The position numbers and the translations under genes are program-made. Below, piece after piece: positions 44,401 through 51,637 of a DNA stretch of 64,000 nt (its first letter is position 1; every line of letters begins with the position of its first letter). The DNA is taken from the NCBI GenBank assembly GCA_913774355.1, contig CAJYGB010000016.1:297158-361157 (forward strand). The letters run 5' to 3'. The notes below the pieces were generated by a model. That model saw only the letters and a program-made list of their open reading frames with translations, searched no databases and had not been told where the DNA came from. The DNA comes from an uncultured Chryseobacterium sp. (lineage in GTDB: Bacteria > Bacteroidota > Bacteroidia > Flavobacteriales > Weeksellaceae).

Positions 44401-45949
44401 ATATTTCACCATGAAGGATGAAATTCAAGTGCCTGATGGATACATTGCAGTATCAGGGTTGGTTAGCTATTCAGCAGTGTCGGATGGTGATGGGTCAAGT
44501 GTAAATTTACTTTTAGGAGACCAGCATTATCACTATCATGGGTTCCATGCCCAAGCTAATGTAGGAGACCGAAAGTTTTTTTCAACTCCATATTCAAAAT
44601 TAGTACCTATATCAGCTGCAGGATATAACGAATTCGCAGGGACAGTAAATTTTACTGTTGATATCCAACTAACATTAGAAGCCAAAAATACTTGGTTACA
44701 AAAAACCTTCAACAAAATTATTGAGGCATACGAAACAGAACTTGGAAAATATAATCAAGCTTTAGCTGAAGCGAAAGCATTAGGCGTACAGATCAAAGGT
44801 TCAAATCCCGGTTTCTATAGAAAGATCGAAAATACCATTCTCAGAAGAAACTGTATTTCCTATATGCTAAACCAGAATCCGAATGCAGATCTTACGTTCG
44901 GTAAAGGGAAGTATTACAACAACGGGTATTCTTCAGGGGATGAGACGTTCCTTAATACAGATATCAAATTAGATGGGAAGTTTGATCAATATGCGGCCTT
45001 CATTAAATTTATGGAACAGGCATTCGAGTGGGACATCATGAGCTATCACCTGTACCCGTACTATTGGGGCGACAGAAAATCCTGGGCGGAGCTGTACCAG
45101 TTTGATGACAATGATCCGATCTTCCGGGCCTTTATGCAGTCCGGGATGGCTAGAGTAATTGTTACCGTAAGACCAGGATTCGAAGAAGCGGTAAGACATT
45201 TCATGGCGACCGGGCAGATCTGGAACGGCGGTGAAGTTCCTGTGATCGACGATCCGTTGTTCCTTTCTTTAGTAGACGAGATGAGATCTCCGAAAGCGAC
45301 CAAAGAAGGCGAGCCTTGGAGAGAGAAAATCCCGACATCCCTTACCATCCTTCAGGCAGATTCCATCGGTCTTAGAGTTGAAAAGGCACTGCCGGGCAAT
45401 TGTGAGCCGGGCGTGAAGTTCGACGATAACTTGGGTGAGATGTGTGTCAGCAATTTTGAACTGAATAACAACCAGATCGGACATTCAGGAGATAAATGGA
45501 TTGAGATTACGTTTAATGAAATGGATCATCTGAATTACAAAAATATCGGTGATGTAGTGTTCCCTAGGAAATACAGATGTATGGATAACGACATTGTTAT
45601 CGAGCGTGATGCTTCGTGGAATAGTCTTGATTCTATTACCAAAGCATATAAGTATCTGGCTGAAGAAGTATCCCAGATAGAAGCTGTGGAAGCTTTTGCT
45701 ACCGGAGAAAACGGTCTGACGTTCAGGATTAATGCCAGCAAGCTTAAAAACTTTGCATTTACCAAGCCGGGAGGCGATGACGGTCATGATACCTTTAAGT
45801 TTTCTGTTGATTTAACCAATTCAGTCTTAAAAATTTCATCTCCCGAATACAACAAATACGGTTATGAAAGAATTCTGGATAAAAATCTTCAGACAATCTC
45901 TCAGACAGAATACTTGTCAACAATCCCTTTAAGCCGGTTTTTGGTGTAA
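41468..45949 (+). CDS. Very large protein of unknown function (1493 aa)
   Basis: No family is recognised with confidence. It has no signal peptide. The N-terminal ~180 residues are a globular domain (FRFATMRNPELSDPKNIKRR), then a Gly/Ser linker (GSSGSSSGSSSTS, about 185-197) and a coiled-coil stretch (about 210-290). Beta-rich domains follow (about 395-690), then a Lys/Ser/Glu-rich segment leading to a conserved-looking block KHGFDNTKGSSHVVGVYRWV and VKNQIYNYGKRMMFEFMIP (about 860-905). The region coded by about 44.25-44.75 kb looks more A/T-rich than its flanks, like an exchanged module. It is large, multi-domain and leaderless for secretion, next to a fibre and a toxin gene; a scaffold, pore-former or carrier role is speculation. 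Confidence 0.6.
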   Translation: MSTTDLNTNNSAQTLFRFATMRNPELSDPKNIKRRFIFRDYTTQKGKFDPKVEAGESLQKILQNPSSITGFTVLTEEDLKSGYAPFYEYAVWVARNKATATKEEFDKKIKACKTANGIPTVDYRIWDNLVYQVVTQKEFYAKELIMQILHLHHILSVYDFTEEAYQDVVKAKVVLPKELFKVQGSSGSSSGSSSTSKNVMYDEKSMKVAEAGLLLDQNQNLSAALKKLQDNYKKQYDSAYNTSFASYQARVKPLQKQLQKEVSVADNKKQILENRINYLTQLSVADPEKFYANSELDMELHRIKDEILNIPSSEVEIPEFSFSFDPEINTSALERSLENEEKNALYKIFGASSLSSALSGITSYDEINQAIAQNNQSLQNTILNNTVLNQETFATVGGVVVPIADSTSGDIPFSVKTFARNASELSILVAVNNYSHSILSGTYKALINGNEITSSSVSKSAGGANILFDINPRILGSQTVSVELFNVQGNVALSDGKQYRFNVTLNVDPASIDPLIKQPVFRGSSVFTLKSTTEATTNTCLPVALRTRSFRSYNDKWLLSMTPLDTTDLFSFVTATFKVLDNNGNTVQSSTELKVIDGGDYLSLFTDGVVPKLQITDAIKAGLQFEGEFTLSNGKVYTCKIPMTPNTAAGLDDFTKTYNLSGDGRLCLKQSNNNNDSNPITVTDGDVFIPSGFGMKNIGITDYKRVEQSTYCYVEGEVAHIENIMAREYKERSTRRLKRSESQTTKSSESEKEKLTDTTSTERHEMQSEVAKILQESKDFAANAGFNASWGAMDNKFGLSANASYATHNSKEESNRQAVTEAKDITARALDRIVTKVKEERIDKILEEFEENNKHGFDNTKGSSHVVGVYRWVDKVVKNQIYNYGKRMMFEFMIPEPAKIHRLGMEVVNTTENKLVKPVNPREASIHKMENFADLNNEITLRYWLGYYNVEADEKPLDSFSIGKSLNGQTGKDISEIEYFTMKDEIQVPDGYIAVSGLVSYSAVSDGDGSSVNLLLGDQHYHYHGFHAQANVGDRKFFSTPYSKLVPISAAGYNEFAGTVNFTVDIQLTLEAKNTWLQKTFNKIIEAYETELGKYNQALAEAKALGVQIKGSNPGFYRKIENTILRRNCISYMLNQNPNADLTFGKGKYYNNGYSSGDETFLNTDIKLDGKFDQYAAFIKFMEQAFEWDIMSYHLYPYYWGDRKSWAELYQFDDNDPIFRAFMQSGMARVIVTVRPGFEEAVRHFMATGQIWNGGEVPVIDDPLFLSLVDEMRSPKATKEGEPWREKIPTSLTILQADSIGLRVEKALPGNCEPGVKFDDNLGEMCVSNFELNNNQIGHSGDKWIEITFNEMDHLNYKNIGDVVFPRKYRCMDNDIVIERDASWNSLDSITKAYKYLAEEVSQIEAVEAFATGENGLTFRINASKLKNFAFTKPGGDDGHDTFKFSVDLTNSVLKISSPEYNKYGYERILDKNLQTISQTEYLSTIPLSRFLV

Positions 45950-45980
45950 TCTGAAATCTAATCATTTAAAAATTTAAAAA

Positions 45981-46331
45981 ATGAGCCGGATAAAACCCGG
46001 GGCTATTTGGCAGCACGAAAAAGTGCTGCCTTATATCCTCACGTCCTTAAAGGATAAGATTAACGACATGACTGCGGTAGAAAAGATTATTCTTTTCGGA
46101 AGCAGGGGCAGACTTCCCATAGCTCGATGGAATGAACTGGAGGGAAAAGACTGGGATATTGTGGTACAGGCAAAGTGTAAGCTCAGAAATGCTCACATTC
46201 TGGTGGATGAAGGTTATCATCTGGATCTTTTGGTATTGGATGAAGCCCAGACTGAAGTCTTTACTGAAAATATGACTGTTAAAGAACTTTTTCCAGTGAA
46301 TGAATTGGAATGTTTAACTAAAAAAGTTTAG
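45981..46331 (+). CDS. Small MNT-type nucleotidyltransferase-like protein
   Basis: A 116-aa protein with the nucleotidyltransferase signature IILFGSRGRLPIARWNELEGKDWDIVV broken as FGSRGR then KDWDIVV (G-S then D-x-D with about 17 residues between), and a third acidic position in YHLDLLVLDEA. This is the minimal Pol-beta-like (MNT) fold usually paired with HEPN partners in toxin-antitoxin systems. No HEPN gene is seen here. It sits between the 1493-aa gene and the toxin gene with 31 bp and 3 bp gaps, so it is likely co-expressed with the toxin. It could AMPylate or otherwise modify a partner; that is inference. Confidence 0.7.
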   Translation: MSRIKPGAIWQHEKVLPYILTSLKDKINDMTAVEKIILFGSRGRLPIARWNELEGKDWDIVVQAKCKLRNAHILVDEGYHLDLLVLDEAQTEVFTENMTVKELFPVNELECLTKKV

Positions 46332-46334
46332 GCA

Positions 46335-48614
46335 ATGGAAAAATTACAAAGTCCTGAAAAAATACGGGAAGATTGGAGAATAGATGATTTTATAAATAAG
46401 CAATATTTATGTTATAACCTGAGAAGATGCAATTACTTTTCCAATCATTATATTCTAGAATATGATGTCAATGATTATGACTTCCATGCAGAGCAGATTT
46501 CTGTAAAAGACCAAGCAGAAAATACAATCAGGTTAAAAACATATCTCAACAAAAATAGGGAAATTGTAGATTTGGTTCAGAGGCAGACAGAAATAGAATT
46601 GGATATAGATTTAAAAGAGAAAAAATTATATTTCCGGTTAAAATATTTTTTTCACAGGAATGCAGATACGGAAGAACTTCAGAGAAACAAGGCAATTGTG
46701 CTTGAAACGTTTTCTTATGATGAATTCAGGAATCTGGTACAGTATGTTGGCTACGGTGATTTTGAAAAAGATAGCTCATACGATTATCTCGGATACTTCT
46801 CTAAAATTTACCAGTTTTATTTTCAGCAGGCCAGTACCCCGGAACAACTGATGTTTCTATACACCAATACTCCGGATTTTGTTTTTAAGAGGATGTCATT
46901 AGAAGATGAAAAGATCATGGATCATCTTCTTACGCTTACAGAATATGATGATACCGGATTTTTCAGCGGTTGGAAAGACGGAAGCTCGGCTTTGGTGAAT
47001 GTCCTGAAAGCTTTCTCAACAAACACCTACATCCTTAATAAATTCAGGAAAGAACCCGAACTCTGTAACCGGATCTATTATAATTTGGATGGAGTAAGTT
47101 TCATTGATGGAAAACCTCAGGCTAACCGGTTGATTTTTGCCAATATTCTGATGCAGTATTGTCTATTTTCTCCTCATCGTCCAAAAGAAGATGCGCCTAC
47201 ATTTCATATCGGTAAAAATTATAAGATTGCAACAAATGTAACGGAACTTTCGGGAAAATGGCTGGGGTTTGGGCAGTCGGATGAAAAAACCTTTTTCCTG
47301 CAGCAGCAGAAGGAAATCACACAAAATGTCAGGATTGTCGCTAAAGAAGGAAATCCTGAAGCGACTGAACAGGTAACGGAAGATCTTGACGAAGGAAAAC
47401 AATATTTCCCGTTAGAAATGGTCTATTTTGTAAATGAGGATGAGAAAAATATAAATCCTGAGACAGGGGAAGAACTTCCTTCCGTAACAATGATGGTTCC
47501 TGCCATTTATGTAAAAGCGATGGCAGATGCGGAAAAATGGGAGGATATCAATTACTTTATCCGTATAACGGCCGATATTTTGGCGGTCGTTCTCGGAATT
47601 GCTACTTTGGCTACTACCGGAAACCCGTATCTGATTTTGGCGGCTATGGCAGATCTCAGTTTAGCCGGCATAGACTTAACGGTGCAGGCTTTGCGGCAGG
47701 AAATTGCAAAACTGCCGGGCGGGGAACAATTCCTGAAAGACTGGGATCTTATTTACGGTGTCGGCGGAGCTATTGTAGCCGCTCCACAGCTTATTGTTTC
47801 TGCTTACCGAGGAATTTTTGTATTGATGCCCAAAGCGGCAAAAAATGTACAGCAGGGTTTGCGGACAATGGCAATTTCCTTATTTTTGGATTTGAATGCT
47901 GGAAGATTTGAGCGAAGCCAGTTAACTTTTTTACAAACTACAGAATGGGTTTTTCCTACTAAGGGAGCTTGGAATAGTTTTAAAGCTAATGTTATAGCAG
48001 AAGAAGGAGTTGCGCTTTTTGAAGTACAAGTCTTTAAAAATAATAGACCTGTAAATCAATATATTATTTCTTATCAAAAAGAGATTTTGGCACAAGGAGT
48101 AATGAGTCAGGACAAATATTTTACAAAAGTAGTAAGAGAAATAGCTAAAAATTATTATAGTAAAGCTTCTCTATTAAAAACATTAACAGAACTTTGGGAA
48201 TCAAAGTCATACCAACTAATAGAAATTTTAGATCATAGAGGATCTCCAATTGGTGAGTTTGATGAAATATTTCATAATAAACGAATTTTTGTGGAAGATA
48301 AATCAGCTCAGGGATTACTCCAAAATATCAATCCCAAAACAGGGAAACCGTGGCAAACTTTTGAAAGTTGGGCTAACAAGCAGGTATATGAGAAAACATA
48401 TAACCGTATCAAAGCTTTAGAAGTTGCAAAAACCACTAGAGCAAGATTATCAGATGGTTTGTCTCCTGATATTGCCGTTATTAGAGATATAAGAAAACTT
48501 GAATTTCAAATTTTAGAAACTGATATTGAAATTCAAAAAGCAGTACATAGTGAAATGCAAAGATTAAAAAAAGAATTTCCGGATTGGGAATTTACTGCTA
48601 AATTTGGAAAATAA
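46335..48614 (+). CDS. Polymorphic-toxin-like protein with hydrophobic middle and nuclease-like tip
   Basis: A 759-aa protein. The N-terminal ~400 residues are soluble and unrecognised. Hydrophobic stretches lie at about 411-450 (ILAVVLGIATLATTGNPYLI) and 475-500 (GAIVAAPQLIVSAYRGIFVL), as in pre-toxin regions. A junction LFLDLNAGRFERSQ (about 515-530) also begins the orphan cassette downstream. The tip after this is more A/T-rich and contains FDEIFHNKRIFVEDKSAQGL (about 642-661), where D and E-D-K fit a PD-(D/E)xK nuclease site. A candidate immunity gene follows after 21 bp. Toxin identity is inferred from architecture and cassettes, not from a known family. Confidence 0.65.
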   Translation: MEKLQSPEKIREDWRIDDFINKQYLCYNLRRCNYFSNHYILEYDVNDYDFHAEQISVKDQAENTIRLKTYLNKNREIVDLVQRQTEIELDIDLKEKKLYFRLKYFFHRNADTEELQRNKAIVLETFSYDEFRNLVQYVGYGDFEKDSSYDYLGYFSKIYQFYFQQASTPEQLMFLYTNTPDFVFKRMSLEDEKIMDHLLTLTEYDDTGFFSGWKDGSSALVNVLKAFSTNTYILNKFRKEPELCNRIYYNLDGVSFIDGKPQANRLIFANILMQYCLFSPHRPKEDAPTFHIGKNYKIATNVTELSGKWLGFGQSDEKTFFLQQQKEITQNVRIVAKEGNPEATEQVTEDLDEGKQYFPLEMVYFVNEDEKNINPETGEELPSVTMMVPAIYVKAMADAEKWEDINYFIRITADILAVVLGIATLATTGNPYLILAAMADLSLAGIDLTVQALRQEIAKLPGGEQFLKDWDLIYGVGGAIVAAPQLIVSAYRGIFVLMPKAAKNVQQGLRTMAISLFLDLNAGRFERSQLTFLQTTEWVFPTKGAWNSFKANVIAEEGVALFEVQVFKNNRPVNQYIISYQKEILAQGVMSQDKYFTKVVREIAKNYYSKASLLKTLTELWESKSYQLIEILDHRGSPIGEFDEIFHNKRIFVEDKSAQGLLQNINPKTGKPWQTFESWANKQVYEKTYNRIKALEVAKTTRARLSDGLSPDIAVIRDIRKLEFQILETDIEIQKAVHSEMQRLKKEFPDWEFTAKFGK
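47879..47897 (+). repeat. 19-bp junction repeat, copy in the toxin gene
   Basis: CTTATTTTTGGATTTGAAT is identical to 48973-48991. In both places it reads LFLDLN in the frame used by the toxin, so crossing over here replaces the tip in frame. Confidence 0.85.
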
Positions 48615-48635
48615 CATTATTTAAAAATTAATAAA

Positions 48636-48935
48636 ATGGCATATAGTATTATAGCAAAAAAAAAGGATGGAACAGGATATGAAATTCCAATCTCAACACA
48701 TAGTTTATTCCATGATTATTGGTTACCTTTATTTGAAAAAAATAAGTTAGAGAATTTAAGCAATTGGAAGTTTCCTCATGATTTTGAGAAAGAAGAATTA
48801 AAAAAAATAATCGAAGAGTGGGAAAAACTTTTACCATATATAAAAGAAGATTGGGAAAAAGAAAGGGCAAAATTTATTATTTCTAAACTTAAAGAAATAA
48901 AATTTGAAGACTTTGAATATATAAATTTTGGATAA
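48636..48935 (+). CDS. Candidate immunity protein for the 759-aa toxin
   Basis: A 99-aa soluble, Lys/Glu-rich protein (WKFPHDFEKEELKKIIEEWE) immediately behind the toxin gene and ahead of a terminator. This is the canonical place for a cognate immunity gene. The sequence matches no family I recognise. A/T-rich codon use like the toxin tip supports joint transfer. The role is inferred from position only. Confidence 0.5.
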   Translation: MAYSIIAKKKDGTGYEIPISTHSLFHDYWLPLFEKNKLENLSNWKFPHDFEKEELKKIIEEWEKLLPYIKEDWEKERAKFIISKLKEIKFEDFEYINFG

Positions 48936-48943
48936 AATATGAG

Positions 48944-48965
48944 CCACCTTTATAAGGTGGTTTTT
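48944..48965 (+). terminator. Terminator closing the first toxin-immunity unit
   Basis: CCACCTT / AAGGTGG stem with a TAT loop and a run of T. Directly afterwards comes the junction repeat of the orphan cassette, so the terminator marks the cassette boundary. Confidence 0.8.
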
Positions 48966-48972
48966 CTTTATT

Positions 48973-48991
48973 CTTATTTTTGGATTTGAAT
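48973..48991 (+). repeat. 19-bp junction repeat, orphan copy
   Basis: Identical to 47879-47897. It lies just after a terminator and leads without a start signal into the orphan toxin-tip frame. Confidence 0.85.
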
Positions 48992-49957
48992 AGCGGTGCT
49001 TTCCGAAGACAGTATCTCCGTTTATTCCAACCGACAGAATGGGTAATCCCAAGTGCGGGGTTCTTTTCAAAAACGGTTGAATGCGATGCATTAGTCCAGA
49101 ATGGAGCTTTCTTTATGGAGCTGGATGCGGCGGCCATTATGGAAAGTATCAATAAGGGAGCAGGAATAAACCCTGATATGATAGGGTCCATCAGTCCAAA
49201 CAGAAGATTTGCATTGGTTTATAAAGGAGAAATCGTCGCTGAGGGAAGCCGGTATGATAAAGCCTATCAAAAAACTTTGATGGAGTTGAAGCGGATTAGT
49301 TATAATTCACAGAAAGTTGGTGATATTTTAGAGGAAATTATTAATAGGAGACGAATTGTAATTGCAGATGATATTTCAGTTTTAGGTAAAACACCTGTAA
49401 AAGGAATTAAAAAAAGTCTTCTTTTAAAAGATGAATTTGGAAATTATGTAGGTGAGCTTATCCGTGCACAAGAAAAAGCAGACAAGTTAACATATAGTCT
49501 TAAAATAAAAGGAAAGACAGAAAAATTAAATTGCTTTACTCGGTTATTAGATATTAATAGTGCTAAGGTGAATAGATTGCCTGTTTTTGGAGACGAAAAA
49601 ATGTTGATGGGTGATTTTAATATTCCTACAAATATAACAAATAAATACTCAGGGTTAGGAGATTTAATTCTTTCTGATGCAATTATTTTTTATCAATCCA
49701 ATAAGAAATTTGGACGGTTAGATGGAGTTATTGGTTGGTGGAAGAGAGCAAGTATGTATGAAGATTACGGCGGACAGTCAATAAACCTAAAAAAATTCTG
49801 GGAAGCAAGAAAAGCAGGTAAAAATATAGAAGATGCAGCATTGTCAACTTTTACAGGGTCTAGGATGAAAGTAAGAGGATTTGGAAAAGTAAGATATAAT
49901 ATGCCAGAGAATGTACTTGAAGAAAATGAAGTAATTATTAATTTTTTAAAAAAATAA
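48974..49957 (+). CDS. Orphan toxin-tip cassette (promoterless C-terminal segment)
   Basis: A frame of about 328 codons beginning at the junction sequence (LFLDLNSGAFRRQ) with no ATG start; TTG 48980 could serve but is just the Leu of the junction. The first ~50 residues align with the toxin junction (RLFQPTEWVIPS versus TFLQTTEWVFPT), after which the sequence differs. The C-terminal domain (FGRLDGVIGWWKRASMYEDY, GSRMKVRGFGKVRYN) is unrecognised. This is the expected form of an orphan CT module that becomes expressed when recombined into a full-length gene. It is followed after 2 bp by its presumed immunity gene. Confidence 0.7.
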   Translation, partial: LFLDLNSGAFRRQYLRLFQPTEWVIPSAGFFSKTVECDALVQNGAFFMELDAAAIMESINKGAGINPDMIGSISPNRRFALVYKGEIVAEGSRYDKAYQKTLMELKRISYNSQKVGDILEEIINRRRIVIADDISVLGKTPVKGIKKSLLLKDEFGNYVGELIRAQEKADKLTYSLKIKGKTEKLNCFTRLLDINSAKVNRLPVFGDEKMLMGDFNIPTNITNKYSGLGDLILSDAIIFYQSNKKFGRLDGVIGWWKRASMYEDYGGQSINLKKFWEARKAGKNIEDAALSTFTGSRMKVRGFGKVRYNMPENVLEENEVIINFLKK

Positions 49958-49959
49958 AT

Positions 49960-50391
49960 ATGGAAATGATATTAATTTCAAATACGATTAGATTTAATCA
50001 ATCATTTGAAGATTTTACTAAAGATTTTAAAAATAAGTATTCTACGTTTGGAATAGAGGATCTTTTTTTAGTTCCTAAAAATGTGCTTTTAAGAATAGGA
50101 AAAAGCAAATTCAAAGATGAAACTTTGTCAAAAGACGAATCTGAACAAATGAAATCTATTTTAGAGAATAAAATAGAAGAACTTTTAAAACAAAGAGAAC
50201 TTTATAAAAAAGGAGAAGGTGTTTATGTAATTATTTTTAATGGAGAAGAGATTGAGATAGATCCACGTCCTACAGGCCATAATGATAATGATCATTTAAT
50301 CTGGAAACTTTATAAGTTGATTGGAATTATAAATTCTTGTTTACAAGAGGGAAAACACATTTATTTAAGTATAATTGAAGATAATAATTAA
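49960..50391 (+). CDS. Candidate immunity protein for the orphan tip
   Basis: A 143-aa soluble protein (MEMILISNTIRFNQSFEDFT; VYVIIFNGEEIEIDPRPTGH). No family is recognised. It starts 2 bp after the orphan tip ends and is followed by a hairpin terminator, as for other pairs in the island. The immunity role is by position. Confidence 0.5.
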   Translation: MEMILISNTIRFNQSFEDFTKDFKNKYSTFGIEDLFLVPKNVLLRIGKSKFKDETLSKDESEQMKSILENKIEELLKQRELYKKGEGVYVIIFNGEEIEIDPRPTGHNDNDHLIWKLYKLIGIINSCLQEGKHIYLSIIEDNN

Positions 50392-50413
50392 TTTTATCAC
50401 CCAACTGTTCCTA

Positions 50414-50558
50414 CTGCCGCACGAATCTTTTCGTGTGGCTTTTTCTTTAAACATCATGCTCTGAAATGGTATTATTTTTTATCTTTATAAAACATACCAT
50501 GATGAGTAGAAATTACAAATTTCATAATCCGGAAGGTTTATATTTTATAAGTTTTGCT
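50414..50558 (+). repeat. Direct repeat, left copy (terminator hairpin plus RAYT 5' end)
   Basis: About 145 bp, from CTGCCGCACGAAT through the first ~20 codons of the RAYT gene, recur at 56895-57038 with a few substitutions and one-base indels. The hairpin GCCGCACGAA / TTCGTGTGGC followed by T at 50416-50445 also serves as a terminator of the preceding immunity gene. The two copies bracket the 6-kb cassette array. Confidence 0.85.
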
Positions 50559-51067
50559 GTTGTAGGATGGCTTGATGTAGTTATAAGAAATGAGTATAAA
50601 GAGATTCTTTTAGAAAGTATAAGATTATGCCAAAAAAATAAAGGGTTAGAAATACATGCCTGGTGCATCATGCCCAGCCATTTACACTTGGTTTTAGAAG
50701 TATAGGCGGACAAAAACCGGAGCTTCTTATCGGTGATTTAAAAAGATTTATCAGCAAAGCAGTGGTAGAAGCCATCAAAGAAAACCCTAAAGAGAGCAGA
50801 AAGGAATTCCTGCTGGATTTCTTTCTTAAAGAAGGTTCAAAAAGTTCAAATGTAAATCCATATCAATTTTGGAGACATGATAATAAATCGATTGAACTTT
50901 GGAGCAATCCCGTTATCCGCCAAAAAATAAATTATGTGCATCAAAATCCTGTGAAAGCCGGCTTGGTTTTACGTGGAGAAGATTACAGATACAGCAGTGC
51001 TATAGATCATTCTTATGAAAAAGGACTTTTGTACAATGTTGTCGTTTTTAGAATGTTTGACTTTTAA
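50499..51067 (+). pseudogene. REP-associated tyrosine transposase (RAYT), frameshifted
   Basis: The first frame (ATG 50499) gives MSRNYKFHNPEGLYFISFAV and the catalytic-region IHAWCIMPSHLHLV, the HxH-type motif of IS200/REP transposases. It stops at 50705. The second frame (from about 50690) gives SIGGQKPELLIGDLKRF and the C-terminal YVHQNPVKAGLV, also typical. Adding one T to the T4 run at about 50693 restores a single frame (HLVFRSIGGQ). RAYT proteins act on REP palindromes; four candidate palindromes lie at 28.2-28.4 kb. The catalytic Tyr region is uncertain. The enzyme is inactive unless the break is an error. Confidence 0.85.
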
Positions 51068-51163
51068 TTATATGATAAAACTTCCATAGAATCTAAAAAT
51101 TTTGAAAGAGGTTATAGACAATTTAATTATACAAAAGCAGGTAAAATTAAAAAAATAAAATAG
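51068..51163 (+). pseudogene. 3' remnant of a toxin tip
   Basis: An open stretch reading YDKTSIESKNFERGY then RQFNYTKAGKIKKIK, ending in TAG one base before the ATG of an immunity gene. It looks like the last ~30 residues of a toxin whose main part has been lost, probably when the RAYT gene arrived or by recombination. Alternative: chance frame, but the position and composition favour a remnant. Confidence 0.5.
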
Positions 51164-51164
51164 T

Positions 51165-51457
51165 ATGCTAACAGAACAAGAAATTACTAAGATTGCTCAA
51201 GATCATATTGATAAATCCAGTAAAAAATCTGGGATTAAGCTTTCTCTTTTCAAAGAAGCTACTATTAAAAAAAGTTATGGAATGATTTTTTTCTATGTGA
51301 GTAAAAAATTTTATGATACGAGAGATGAAAAGTATAATACATTACTTGGAAATGTTCCTTTTTAGTCAAAAATATTGATGGAGAAATTATAGAATTTGGT
51401 TCCGGCAATACTATCGAATATTATATCCAAGAATACGAAATGGGAAGATATCCTTAA
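51165..51457 (+). pseudogene. Frameshifted immunity gene of Imm35 type
   Basis: The first frame (66 aa) reads ITKIAQDHIDKSSKKSGIKL and YGMIFFYVSKKFYDT, then LLGNVPF before TAG. This matches the Imm35 pattern of polymorphic-toxin immunity proteins. One extra T in the T5 run at about 51359 restores LLGNVPFLVKNIDGEIIEF and a natural end (IEYYIQEYEMGRYP, TAA 51455-51457). The break is thus a one-base deletion in a homopolymer. Confidence 0.7.
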
Positions 51458-51473
51458 ATTTGTCTGATCGTAA

Positions 51474-51496
51474 AAACCACCTTCGGGTGGTTTTTT
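51474..51496 (+). terminator. Cassette-boundary terminator with TTCG loop
   Basis: AAACCACC-TTCG-GGTGGTTT followed by T. Near-identical hairpins occur at 52819, 54802 and 55855. Confidence 0.8.
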
Positions 51497-51500
51497 GTTA

Positions 51501-51637
51501 AATGAGGATGGATAGAAATGTTATCTTTGGGTAGAGAGATTACCAGTGCCATAAGAAACGGTTTGAAACGGTGTGCTATAAGACTGGTAGAAAAAGAAGA
51601 GGATCTTGTTAGGCTTGAGAAGCAGTTGGATGAAGCT
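51501..51637 (+). repeat. Array junction repeat 1
   Basis: About 137 bp encoding a variant of NGLKRSAVRLVEKEEDLVRL (here NGLKRCAIRL) and ending at KQLDEA. Closely similar sequence recurs at 52841-52979, 54089-54176 (short and damaged), 54825-54963 and 55878-55999. Identity stops sharply after DEA. Confidence 0.85.

Noticed and set aside
38130-45949. Prophage or contractile injection system
   Set aside because: The 1009-aa gene is fibre-like, but there is no integrase, capsid, portal, terminase, sheath, tube, baseplate or lysis gene in the window. A fibre alone does not make a prophage.
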